A stretch of 6,562 nucleotides of DNA from Gemmatimonadales bacterium UBA1120 (GCA_002313925.1 DCAZ01000005.1:1-6562); one strand, 5' to 3'. Positions 1 to 5,611 are shown, counted from the first letter of the stretch. The notes: generated by a model from the letters alone, not told the origin. Translations and numbers: made by a program.

Positions 1-492
1 GTTCCCCGCGCACTCGATGAAGTGAAGGCGGGTCACGGAAGGAAAACGCTTCAACTCATCCATGGTGAAGATCAGCTCACGGTCCACCAAGCCGTGGATC
101 ATGAGGCGATGCTCCGCGGGATCGATGGTCGGAACGATTGAGCCACGTGTGGTCCCGAAATAGAAGAGTGAAGACGGTGTGATCGCCCCCACCTGCTCCT
201 CGAGCGGAGTCCCTATGTGAAAGACGAGATCGAAGTCGTCGGGCGATGGCCTGCCGTTGACCGGCTCCCGTACCGACGTCACGTGCTGGGAGCGCTCTCC
301 ATAGGCGACCAGTTCGTCACTCGACCAGTCCTGGACCTCTTGTGAGGGAACTTCTTGCGACTGTTCCTCGATAGACTGTGCCGATGCTGCTGCTTTGCGG
401 ATCACAGGCTCTGCCGCGCCCAGCGTAACACCACCCGCTAATGCGGCGCCGCGTTTGAGGAAGTCCCTGCGATTAGGTCGCTTCACACCCAT
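1..492 (-). CDS. soxC: SoxC-like sulfite/sulfane dehydrogenase, molybdopterin subunit (N-terminal part, cut at window edge)
   Basis: The first 164 residues of a sulfite oxidase family molybdopterin enzyme, running off the left edge without a stop. Seen: a twin-arginine signal at residues 8-13 (RRDFLK) followed by a hydrophobic Ala/Gly stretch, so the protein is probably folded in the cytoplasm and exported by Tat. The blocks IDPAEHRLMIHGLV (123-136) and RFPSVTRLHFIECAGN (149-164) are typical of SoxC; Cys161 corresponds to the conserved cysteine that binds molybdenum in this family. Known: SoxC pairs with the diheme cytochrome SoxD and removes electrons from protein-bound sulfane sulfur in the periplasmic Sox cycle; close relatives oxidise free sulfite. 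A soxD-like gene would be expected to the left, outside the window, and its presence would decide between the two roles. The ATG start is supported by AAGGAG six bases upstream. The residues after AGN are missing only because of the window boundary. Confidence 0.88.
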   Translation of the reverse strand, partial: MGVKRPNRRDFLKRGAALAGGVTLGAAEPVIRKAAASAQSIEEQSQEVPSQEVQDWSSDELVAYGERSQHVTSVREPVNGRPSPDDFDLVFHIGTPLEEQVGAITPSSLFYFGTTRGSIVPTIDPAEHRLMIHGLVDRELIFTMDELKRFPSVTRLHFIECAGN

Positions 493-496
493 GGGT

Positions 497-504
497 CTCT
501 CCTT
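497..504 (-). promoter_or_regulatory. Ribosome binding site of soxC-like gene
   Basis: On the minus strand this reads AAGGAGAG, with AAGGAG ending six bases before the ATG at 490-492. It is a strong Shine-Dalgarno sequence and fixes the start directly ahead of the Tat motif. Confidence 0.7.
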
Positions 505-545
505 CACAAATGAGGTTACCCGAAAATCGTTTCCCGTACTTCGAA

Positions 546-572
546 AGTATACGCCAAGGATGGTTAAACCAA
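546..572 (-). promoter_or_regulatory. Possible promoter of soxC-like gene
   Basis: On the minus strand a good -10 box, TATACT (546-551), lies about 54 bases before the start codon. The best -35 candidate is TTGGTT (567-572) with a spacer of 15 bases, shorter than the usual 17, so the -35 assignment is weak and the promoter may depend on an activator or an alternative sigma factor. The hairpin at 573-591 abuts the -35 candidate directly. Confidence 0.35.
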
Positions 573-591
573 GAACCCTGATTGAGGGTTC
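573..591 (-). terminator. Perfect 7-bp hairpin: terminator of the upstream operon or operator of the soxC-like gene
   Basis: GAACCCT (573-579) and AGGGTTC (585-591) form a perfect 7-bp stem with a 5-base loop. Read on the minus strand it is followed by TTGGTTT, a T-rich but not pure T tract, so it could end transcripts of the two-gene operon whose last stop codon is at 724-726. It also lies immediately upstream of the candidate soxC -35 box, where a repressor or activator site would sit. A second short palindrome, TGGTT-A-AACCA (561-571), is next to it. The two readings cannot be separated from sequence alone. The remaining stretch from 592 to 723 shows no gene and no convincing signal. Confidence 0.35.
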
Positions 592-723
592 ATTTTAAGA
601 GATTTTCTTCAGGTTGTTAGGTTTCCGACTAAGTTGCGGTTCTCCGGCGGAATCGTCGCAAACCTAGGGCATGAAACGCTAATCCTAACTTTGCAGATTA
701 AGGATACGGTTCAGGGCACTGCT

Positions 724-1155
724 TCAGTTGTTGTTGCGCACGATTTCTTCGGCCTCGAATTGAAAACACTGAGGTCCGGAATTATGGGCCCATAGATTCC
801 TTGCCGAGTTACTTGAAGTCTCACCAGACGCCCGCTCGAAGTTTGCACACACCTGGTAGTGGATGCTGTCTACGGCTTGATAGCCGTACGTCTCTGAGTT
901 CGCAGGATCAGCGGTTTTGATCCTCACTCCGGGCTCTGCCGTCAGCTCGTCCAGCGATACGGGTAAACGGGAATGCCGTGTCCAGTACAGATCTGTCGCA
1001 CCCACTATCCCCTGTAGGTCCTCCACTCTTCGGTTATCGACCCGACGTGCTCGTTCCTCCATTGGTGATCCGAGGATGAAGAGGCCGACCCCCACCGCCG
1101 CGATGACCGTCATCACCGAGGCTCCAAGCAACACAGATTCAGACGAGAGTTTCAT
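724..1155 (-). CDS. Small membrane-anchored protein with pilin-like C-terminal part, partner of the DUF5671 protein
   Basis: 143 residues. One membrane helix at about residues 8-29, then a charged segment (PMEERARRVDNRRVEDLQGI, 31-50) likely to continue as helix, then a globular part with the pattern D-Y-W-x-x-H/N-x-R-L-P-x-S-L-x-E-L, an Asp-Pro turn (83-84), Y-G-Y, and HYQVCANF (99-106), ending with WAH and a Cys at 130. Helix-then-sheet order and the DP...Y.Y...Y.(V/L)CA.F pattern recall the globular domain of type IV pilin-like proteins, but the usual prepilin peptidase site (G-F-x-x-x-E) is not present, so it would stay anchored uncleaved. Cys103 and Cys130 could form a disulfide if the domain is outside the cell. 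The start overlaps the stop of the DUF5671 gene by ATGA, and GGAGGAG lies just upstream inside that gene, so the two are translationally coupled. I know no assigned function; membership of a conserved pair is recalled from similar arrangements and should be tested. Confidence 0.8.
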   Translation of the reverse strand: MKLSSESVLLGASVMTVIAAVGVGLFILGSPMEERARRVDNRRVEDLQGIVGATDLYWTRHSRLPVSLDELTAEPGVRIKTADPANSETYGYQAVDSIHYQVCANFERASGETSSNSARNLWAHNSGPQCFQFEAEEIVRNNN

Positions 1156-1796
1156 TCAGCGTTCTCCTCCTTCCGGAGGTCTTGCAGGAAGTATCTGAAT
1201 ATGGATCCAACGATGGCGCCAACCGTGAGGACTCTCAGAACGAAACGAGTTGTGATCTCACCACTGAGTAGGTTGTAGACAATGTCAGTCATGGTACCGA
1301 TCAGGATGCTTGCCGCCACGAAAAGTGTGAGATAAGTCAGCCACCGGCGCACTTTGGAAAGTCGACGCCTCGGATCCTGTCGGATGGCGCGGTCGTTTGT
1401 CCGTGAGACAAAGACGAAGACGGGGAATGCCACGACGAGTAACGAGATCGCCCACCGGATCGCCTCTCGTCTCGCCTCCAATGCGAATGCCGGATCTACG
1501 GAGGGGTCCGGGAAAGCTTGATCGATAAATTGGAAGAGCAGGGTGCCCAGATTGAAGGCACTGACGTACAGCGTGCTGAAGAGAACCAGATAGACAAAGG
1601 CCTCTCGGGCGAAGAGGTACGGGTTGGGGCGCGGAACCGGAATCGGAAACGTGATGTCGGCGAATCCTCCTAGGGCGCTTCGAACTTGATCGCGAGGCCA
1701 ACCGGCTTCTAGGAGGGTCTCCTCGAGCTGTTCTCGTGGCAGGCCACGCTCCAGGCCTTCCTTCAGAAAATTCGTAAGCTCTTCATTAATTGCCAT
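1152..1796 (-). CDS. DUF5671 domain integral membrane protein
   Basis: 214 residues. Residues 1-47 are soluble and helical, with the pattern G-(L/I)-x-x-x-x-L-x-x-A-G-W-P-x-x-Q-V-x-x-A-L (centre: LLEAGWPRDQVRSAL, 28-42), resembling a UBA/CUE-like three-helix bundle. A proline-rich linker (PIPVPRPNPY, 51-60) leads to a domain with four predicted membrane helices near 66-92, 112-131, 151-175 and 183-204. The blocks REAFVYLVLFSTLYVSAFNLG (from residue 64, in outline), FPVFVFVSR (124-132) and RRWLTYLTLF (150-159) are what I associate with DUF5671. The family has no established function. It is first in an operon; the next gene, a small anchored protein, overlaps its stop by ATGA. The ATG start is preceded by GGGAGAAG at a suitable distance, which itself directly follows a 7-bp hairpin in the leader (1811-1840), so translation could be modulated there. 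Confidence 0.82.
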   Translation of the reverse strand: MAINEELTNFLKEGLERGLPREQLEETLLEAGWPRDQVRSALGGFADITFPIPVPRPNPYLFAREAFVYLVLFSTLYVSAFNLGTLLFQFIDQAFPDPSVDPAFALEARREAIRWAISLLVVAFPVFVFVSRTNDRAIRQDPRRRLSKVRRWLTYLTLFVAASILIGTMTDIVYNLLSGEITTRFVLRVLTVGAIVGSIFRYFLQDLRKEENAE

Positions 1797-1810
1797 CAGT
1801 TCTTCTCCCG

Positions 1811-1840
1811 GGACACTTAGGAACGCTGTCTTGAGTGTCC
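1811..1840 (-). promoter_or_regulatory. Leader hairpin directly before the DUF5671 ribosome binding site
   Basis: GGACACT (1811-1817) and AGTGTCC (1834-1840) are perfect inverted copies with a 16-base loop. In the minus-strand transcript the 3' arm is immediately followed by CGGGAGAAG, the ribosome binding site of the DUF5671 gene. There is no T tract on either strand, so a terminator is unlikely; a translation-modulating hairpin or a protein binding site is possible. Confidence 0.35.
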
Positions 1841-1897
1841 GATATGGAAGGTAACTTCGAAGGGCAGAGTAAAATCAGATAGGGCAGAGCCATATCG
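1840..1897. repeat. Inverted repeat enclosing a 20-bp-spaced direct repeat in a divergent promoter region
   Basis: CGATATGG (1840-1847) and CCATATCG (1890-1897) form a perfect 8-bp inverted pair 42 bases apart. Between them AGGGCAGAG occurs twice (1861-1869 and 1881-1889), the copies being 20 bases apart start to start, close to two helical turns and thus on the same face of DNA. The element lies between the divergent DUF5671 operon and the membrane protein gene starting at 2019, so it could be the binding region of a regulator acting on one or both. The remaining 1898-2018 stretch contains no convincing promoter that I can point to and no gene. Confidence 0.4.
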
Positions 1898-2018
1898 AGA
1901 GTGGAAATTCAGTTCTCTGCTGTCCTGCTTTCCCCGTTGAGTTGCGGATTATTTGAGGTTAGAGGCATTCTTGGAGTATGGGATACCCGCAGTTGTTCAC
2001 TTTCAGGGAGTTCGTTTT

Positions 2019-2393
2019 ATGACAGACAGAATGAAACCTATCCTTGGTGTCATAATGATAAACCTAGCGATCTGGTATACCCTCATGTTTTCGGCAGGTG
2101 ACTGGTTAATGGAGCTGGGGTTTGCCGGTGATGGCAGCTTGGATGTGCTAGGTCCGATCACTATACCAGTCTACGTCGTACTCCTAACACTTTTTTACGA
2201 CACGGTTATTCAGATCACGGGTGCAAGCGCAATGACTGTAGCAATGGTCTTGGGTTTCTCGGAGATCATGGCCACTGAAGTACTCTTCGTCATGGTAGCA
2301 GGTACGGTCTTCACTACTGCTCTGATAACGGCTGGGTTGAACCTTCTCTTTTGGTGGGCGAGCGGGACTGTGTACGGCAAACTATCCGAATAG
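2019..2393 (+). CDS. Unrecognised small integral membrane protein, four predicted helices
   Basis: 124 residues from the ATG at 2019. I do not recognise the family. Predicted membrane segments lie near residues 7-27, 47-67, 71-90 and 92-114; the loop between helices 1 and 2 contains several acidic residues and glycines (GDWLMELGFAGDGSLDVLG, 27-45), and the C-terminus is a short charged tail (KLSE). Helix 4 ends with a Trp pair (LLFWWASG, 109-116). The reading frame is open further upstream to a TTG at 1953, but that extension has no ribosome binding site and is soluble and uncharacteristic; ATG 2019 is preceded by GGGAG eight bases upstream and gives a basic start (MTDRMK) ahead of helix 1. 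It is transcribed divergently from the DUF5671 operon and in the same direction as the next two candidate genes. Function unknown. Confidence 0.68.
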   Translation: MTDRMKPILGVIMINLAIWYTLMFSAGDWLMELGFAGDGSLDVLGPITIPVYVVLLTLFYDTVIQITGASAMTVAMVLGFSEIMATEVLFVMVAGTVFTTALITAGLNLLFWWASGTVYGKLSE

Positions 2394-2439
2394 GCATCAC
2401 ATCTAGTTCTTATGTGAATACCGATACCCAAAGCCGCAG

Positions 2440-2532
2440 ATGGTAGTGAAATTGATTGTGTTGCTGGGGTTTGCCGTATGTCTGCTTTGGGGTTCGTGGT
2501 GGTTAATGAAGCAGACCTTCTGGATAGTGTGA
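2440..2532 (+). CDS. Possible 30-residue single-helix membrane peptide
   Basis: A short ORF in the 173-base gap between the four-helix protein and the DUF2164 gene: ATG at 2440, TGA at 2530. The product begins MVVKLIVLLGFAVCLL, continues through WGSWW and ends KQTFWIV; residues 5-23 are a clean hydrophobic helix with a Lys on each side (residues 4 and 24), the usual layout of a small single-pass membrane peptide. Against it: no clear ribosome binding site precedes the ATG, and a random frame of this length is not rare. The frame is open for another 33 bases upstream but offers no better start. It lies 34 bases before the DUF2164 start, so it could be cotranscribed with it. I recognise no family. 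Confidence 0.3.
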   Translation: MVVKLIVLLGFAVCLLWGSWWLMKQTFWIV

Positions 2533-2558
2533 TTGCGCCCAGCGTGTGACAGACTAAT

Positions 2559-2565
2559 GAGGAGG
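2559..2565 (+). promoter_or_regulatory. Ribosome binding site of the DUF2164 gene
   Basis: GAGGAGG is a near-perfect Shine-Dalgarno sequence but ends only one base before the ATG at 2567, closer than normal. The TTG at 2570 is four bases away and would give a protein starting MAIEIK, similar to the usual beginning of this family. A stop codon at 2558-2560 excludes any start further upstream. Confidence 0.55.
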
Positions 2566-2566
2566 C

Positions 2567-2812
2567 ATGTTGGCGATTGAGATCAAAGAGGCACGCAGGG
2601 AGAGCTTGGTCTCCGGTCTTCAAGCCTTCTTTCTAGAGACTTTTGAGGAAGATCTTTCCGTGTTTCGGGCCGAACAGTTGCTTGGTTTTTTTCTCTCAGC
2701 GGTGGGTCCGGCGATTTATAATCAGGCGATCGAAGATGCTCGGATTTTCATGCAAGAGAAGCTGGATGATCTGGATGCGGATGTGCATGAACCCGATGCT
2801 TTTATTCAGTAG
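2567..2812 (+). CDS. DUF2164 family protein
   Basis: 81 residues, the usual length for DUF2164 (roughly 80-90). The protein is soluble, acidic and mostly helical. Family features seen: an N-terminal I-x-I-K-x-x-R-x-x-x-(L/I) stretch (4-14), an aromatic F-F-x-E-x-F-E-E-D-L segment (21-30), R-A-E-Q-L-L-G-F-F-L (34-43), and the signature GPAIYNQAIEDA (47-58) followed by a charged helix rich in Leu and Asp (EKLDDLDADVHE, 64-75). The function of the family is not known; members are small stand-alone cytoplasmic proteins. The start is uncertain between ATG 2567, used here, and TTG 2570, which has better spacing to the ribosome binding site. It is the last plus-strand gene before a convergent boundary; only 37 bases separate its stop from the stop of the transporter gene on the other strand. 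Confidence 0.85.
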   Translation: MLAIEIKEARRESLVSGLQAFFLETFEEDLSVFRAEQLLGFFLSAVGPAIYNQAIEDARIFMQEKLDDLDADVHEPDAFIQ

Positions 2813-2849
2813 ACCCCAGTGCACTTAACCCGATATCGGCCACCATCTC

Positions 2850-4631
2850 TCAGCCATAGAGAGGCCAGAACCAGGGAATCAAGAGGGTACCTAAGACCCA
2901 GAATATGAGTGTGAGTGGTGTCCCCACACGAATGAAATCCTTGAACCGGTACTGGCCGGGTCCATAGATCATCGTGTTCGTTTGGTACCCAACGGGTGTC
3001 ATAAAGCTCGATGACGCTGCAAACATGACTGCGAACATGAAGGTGCGCGGATTCGCGTCGAGCGAATACGCTGTAGTGATAGCGACGGGGATCAATAGCG
3101 CGACTGTCGCTTGGTTCGACATCACTGCTGTGAGCACCATGGTTACGCCAAAAAATGCTGCGACTAGGGCAGTGGGTCCCATGGTCCCGAATATGTCAAT
3201 GATTCCCCTCGCCAACATTGCCGAAGTGCCGGTTTTTTCCATTGCAACGCTCAATGCAAGCATGCCCGCCAGTAGGAAAAGCACATTCCACTCAATGGCC
3301 GTATAAGCTTCTTCCATCGAAATACACCGGCTCAGCACTATCAGCAGAGCGCCCGTGGCCGCTGCACTCGCAATAGACAGCCACCCGAACGCAGCGCTTA
3401 CCACGACTGAGACTATAATAACGAGCCCTTTAGCAGCTTTAGCTCCGTCGAAACGAGGGATTCCAGCGCTAGACGCGAGCAGGAACACACGTTGCTGGAT
3501 GAGATGGGCTATCCGGGAGTTCGGCACCTCGATCAGCAGCGTATCTCCCGACATCAACTTGATGTTCTGTAACTCGCCATGTGTCAGGGCTCCGTGGTGG
3601 CGGATAGCAAGCACAGAGACTCCGTAGTTCTTTCGTGGATTTGACTCGACTAGGGAGCGCCCAGCAAGCGGTGAACCAGGACCCACTATCGCCTCAACGA
3701 GCTTACTGTCTTTGGATTCTAGGTCGCTGTCTCGCCACTTCATGTGCATTCCCAATGTGGCTTGCGCTCGCTCCTTTAGCTCATTGATTGTTCGAAGATC
3801 CCCCTTGATTCGAAGAAGATCATGTTCGCGTAGTATGGTCTTAGGAGTCGGGCGAAGGGTGTCCTTACCCCTTATGATCTGGAGAACTTCGATGTCGAAC
3901 TCTTCAAGGAGTGGAGCTGATGCCAGCGACTGGCCGACCAACGGGGATTCTTCATGCAATTGGAGTTCTGTCAGGTAGTCGCCCAGACCGAAGGTTTTTG
4001 TGAGATCTCCTGCCGTTCGATGCTCTGGAATGATTTTTCTACCGACGGTCATCATGTATATGACCCCTACGGCAAAGAAAATCAGGCCCAGCTTGCTGAA
4101 CTCGAACATACCGAACGGTTCAAGCCCCGCGGTTTGGGCCATTGAACTTGCCAGGATGTTGGTCGAGGTCCCGAGAACCGTGCACATACCCCCAAACATG
4201 GAAGCGAATGAGAGGGGCATCAGAAGCTTGGAGGGGCTGGTACTTACCCGCTGAGCAACCACCATAGTGACAGGGATCAGGATTGCCACTGTAGCCGTGT
4301 TATTCAGGAAGAACGAGAGTACGCCCACACCCAGCATCATCACCAACAGCATCAGCGTGGAACTACGTCGGGCCAGTCTGCGAAGTGCTCTACCTAGGAA
4401 GTTTACCGCGCCAGCGCGGAACAGTGCGGCACTGAGCACGAACATCGCCCCAACCGTGACGGTTGCGGGATTGGCGAAACCATTGAAGCCCTCGGCCGGT
4501 GTAAGAATCCCGGAGACTAGGAGCGCAATCATCACTAAGACTGCCACGACATCTGTGGAGAACTTTTCGGTGACGAACAGCACTACTGCAACGAGCGTCA
4601 GGCCCAGTACGAAGCCTACTTCCCACGTCAC
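2850..4631 (-). CDS. SLC13/DASS family anion permease with two RCK_C (TrkA_C) domains
   Basis: 593 residues, normal for the long SLC13 subgroup that includes E. coli YfbS and the algal SLT/SAC1 sulfate-type transporters. Layout: helices from residues 5 to about 200, a soluble insert at about 205-390, helices again from about 401 to 590. The insert holds two RCK_C-type domains (about 215-290 with ESPLVGQSL at 228-236, and about 308-385 with GSPLAGRSL at 319-327), thought to be ligand-binding regulatory modules. Both halves carry the paired substrate/sodium motifs of the family: NNTATVAILIPV (110-121) with GTSTNIL (154-160), and SNQATVALLIPV (505-516) with GYQTNTMIYG (548-557). The substrate is most likely a divalent anion such as sulfate; a dicarboxylate, phosphate or other anion cannot be excluded. 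It starts with GTG, overlapping the stop of the upstream CPBP protease gene as GTGA, with AAGGGGG upstream, so its translation is coupled to that gene. Confidence 0.92.
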   Translation of the reverse strand: MTWEVGFVLGLTLVAVVLFVTEKFSTDVVAVLVMIALLVSGILTPAEGFNGFANPATVTVGAMFVLSAALFRAGAVNFLGRALRRLARRSSTLMLLVMMLGVGVLSFFLNNTATVAILIPVTMVVAQRVSTSPSKLLMPLSFASMFGGMCTVLGTSTNILASSMAQTAGLEPFGMFEFSKLGLIFFAVGVIYMMTVGRKIIPEHRTAGDLTKTFGLGDYLTELQLHEESPLVGQSLASAPLLEEFDIEVLQIIRGKDTLRPTPKTILREHDLLRIKGDLRTINELKERAQATLGMHMKWRDSDLESKDSKLVEAIVGPGSPLAGRSLVESNPRKNYGVSVLAIRHHGALTHGELQNIKLMSGDTLLIEVPNSRIAHLIQQRVFLLASSAGIPRFDGAKAAKGLVIIVSVVVSAAFGWLSIASAAATGALLIVLSRCISMEEAYTAIEWNVLFLLAGMLALSVAMEKTGTSAMLARGIIDIFGTMGPTALVAAFFGVTMVLTAVMSNQATVALLIPVAITTAYSLDANPRTFMFAVMFAASSSFMTPVGYQTNTMIYGPGQYRFKDFIRVGTPLTLIFWVLGTLLIPWFWPLYG

Positions 4632-5530
4632 TTGTTCCCCCTTTGTTTCATTCTAGAGTGGGCCAGAGAGTCTGATGACTCTGCGGTAGGTCCAGGACAA
4701 AGCCATGGGCCCCACCATAGCACCATCGATGCTAAGAAAAGCACCAGGGCGGCGATCAAGCTGGCTTCGGGTCCGAACCCTCCTCCGCTCAGCCATTCTG
4801 GACCAATTGGGTGACCTTCATAGTAGGGTGCATCCACCAACTCCAATCCACTGACAGGTACATCTGCTAGATAACCTAGAGTCCAGTTCCATCCTAGGTG
4901 TACGCCGGTAGCCCACCAGAGACTGAGGGTTTTGAGATACACCACCCCAAGCAACACACCAGCCAGTGTGACATTGATAAGCGGCACCCATCCAAAGTCA
5001 GGGTTCGCGAAGTGAAGAGCTCCAAAAATTATGGCAGTTATGGTGATTGCAGCCCCAACACCCCAAGACTCGACTACTGCCTGAAATGAGTAGCCCCGAA
5101 CGAAGGCCTCTTCTGATGCAGCTGGGATCGCAAAGAAAGCCAGAGCTGAAAGTGCTCCCAGTAGCCACCCCAAAATAGTTCCGCTTTCTGAAGTCCACCT
5201 CACGCCTCCCAAAAGGTATATCGCGGTGATTACAACCACCCCAATCCCAATCCCAAGGGCTACACCTCGAACTGACTCCCTTATTGCATCGCTCGAAAAG
5301 TAGAAACCAAGTGCGGCGAAGCCTCGCTTGTCACGCGTTAGCAACCACCATCCTGCCAAACTAGCTCCCAGTAAGCTTCCTACTGATTCACCGAGATTAG
5401 TTGGGAGAAGCAAGGTGATAGGAATAGCTATCGAGAGAGTGAGGACCAGAAACAGGATGAGCCGCCACCCAAGACGTATCCTGCCGTTGGGTCCGGCAAG
5501 AATACGCAACAAAACCGTCCCAGATTTCAA
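4628..5530 (-). CDS. CPBP family intramembrane glutamic protease (Abi/CAAX protease-like)
   Basis: 300 residues with about eight predicted membrane helices. The CPBP (PF02517) active-site motifs are all present: EEAFVRGY with Glu140, Glu141 and Arg145; FGALHF with His173; and HLGWN with His211 and Asn215. In Rce1-type relatives the first Glu and the histidines activate water for cleavage, so this should be an active membrane-embedded peptidase rather than a degenerate member. Bacterial substrates are mostly unknown; roles include maturation of signal peptides, bacteriocin-related self-protection and regulation of transporters. The first 20 residues (with LAGPNGRIRLGWR, 11-23) are typical of a subgroup with a conserved short N-terminal region. 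The start is TTG at 5530, supported by AGGAG nine bases upstream; an ATG closer to that site is followed immediately by TAA and cannot be used. It is first in a two-gene operon and overlaps the transporter start by GTGA. The C-terminal tail is hydrophilic. Confidence 0.88.
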   Translation of the reverse strand: MKSGTVLLRILAGPNGRIRLGWRLILFLVLTLSIAIPITLLLPTNLGESVGSLLGASLAGWWLLTRDKRGFAALGFYFSSDAIRESVRGVALGIGIGVVVITAIYLLGGVRWTSESGTILGWLLGALSALAFFAIPAASEEAFVRGYSFQAVVESWGVGAAITITAIIFGALHFANPDFGWVPLINVTLAGVLLGVVYLKTLSLWWATGVHLGWNWTLGYLADVPVSGLELVDAPYYEGHPIGPEWLSGGGFGPEASLIAALVLFLASMVLWWGPWLCPGPTAESSDSLAHSRMKQRGNK

Positions 5531-5539
5531 GGCTTACAT

Positions 5540-5544
5540 CTCCT
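5540..5544 (-). promoter_or_regulatory. Ribosome binding site that fixes the TTG start of the CPBP protease
   Basis: Minus strand AGGAG, nine bases before TTG 5530. An ATG at 5537-5539 touches the site and is followed by TAA, so the TTG is the first usable start in frame. Confidence 0.5.
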
Positions 5545-5562
5545 GATAGTAGTTGCAGGACT

Positions 5563-5570
5563 TACTATAG
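5563..5570. promoter_or_regulatory. Possible shared -10 region of the divergent CPBP and NHL-repeat genes
   Basis: The 81-base gap between the two divergent starts contains TACTATAG. It reads TACTAT (5563-5568) on the plus strand and TATAGT (5564-5569) on the minus strand, both acceptable -10 boxes centred on the palindrome CTATAG. No good -35 box is seen for either direction, so this is a weak suggestion of a bidirectional promoter. Confidence 0.25.
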
Positions 5571-5611
5571 CGGTTCAACCTTGGATGGTCCCCACGGCTT
5601 GGATACCGCGT

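Noticed and set aside
395..598. 67-residue plus-strand ORF
   Set aside because: Lies mostly antisense to the Tat signal region of the SoxC-like gene, has no ribosome binding site and a low-complexity composition typical of a reverse-strand shadow.
690..716. TAATC/GATTA and ATCCT/AGGAT short inverted pairs downstream of the pilin-like gene as a terminator
   Set aside because: Arms are only 5 bp, mutually exclusive, and no T tract follows.
1901..2101. 66-residue plus-strand ORF from a GTG, overlapping the start of the four-helix protein
   Set aside because: No ribosome binding site and no recognisable sequence character, and the overlapping frame has a far better membrane protein with a supported start.
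2210..2623. 137-residue minus-strand ORF spanning the gap between the four-helix protein and the DUF2164 gene
   Set aside because: It is antisense to parts of two better-supported genes and has the Ser/Thr/Ala/Pro-rich composition of a shadow frame; its open length across the gap looks fortuitous.
2830..2863. CCGATATCGG palindrome (2830-2839) and CTCTC/GAGAG hairpin (2847-2863) at the convergent gene boundary, as a bidirectional terminator
   Set aside because: Stems are only 5 bp each and no T tract follows on either strand; the second one overlaps the transporter stop codon.
5528..5539. Start-stop pair ATG-TAA between the ribosome binding site and the TTG start of the CPBP gene, as a regulatory mini-ORF
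   Set aside because: The ATG touches the Shine-Dalgarno sequence with no spacing, so it is unlikely to be used; probably chance.
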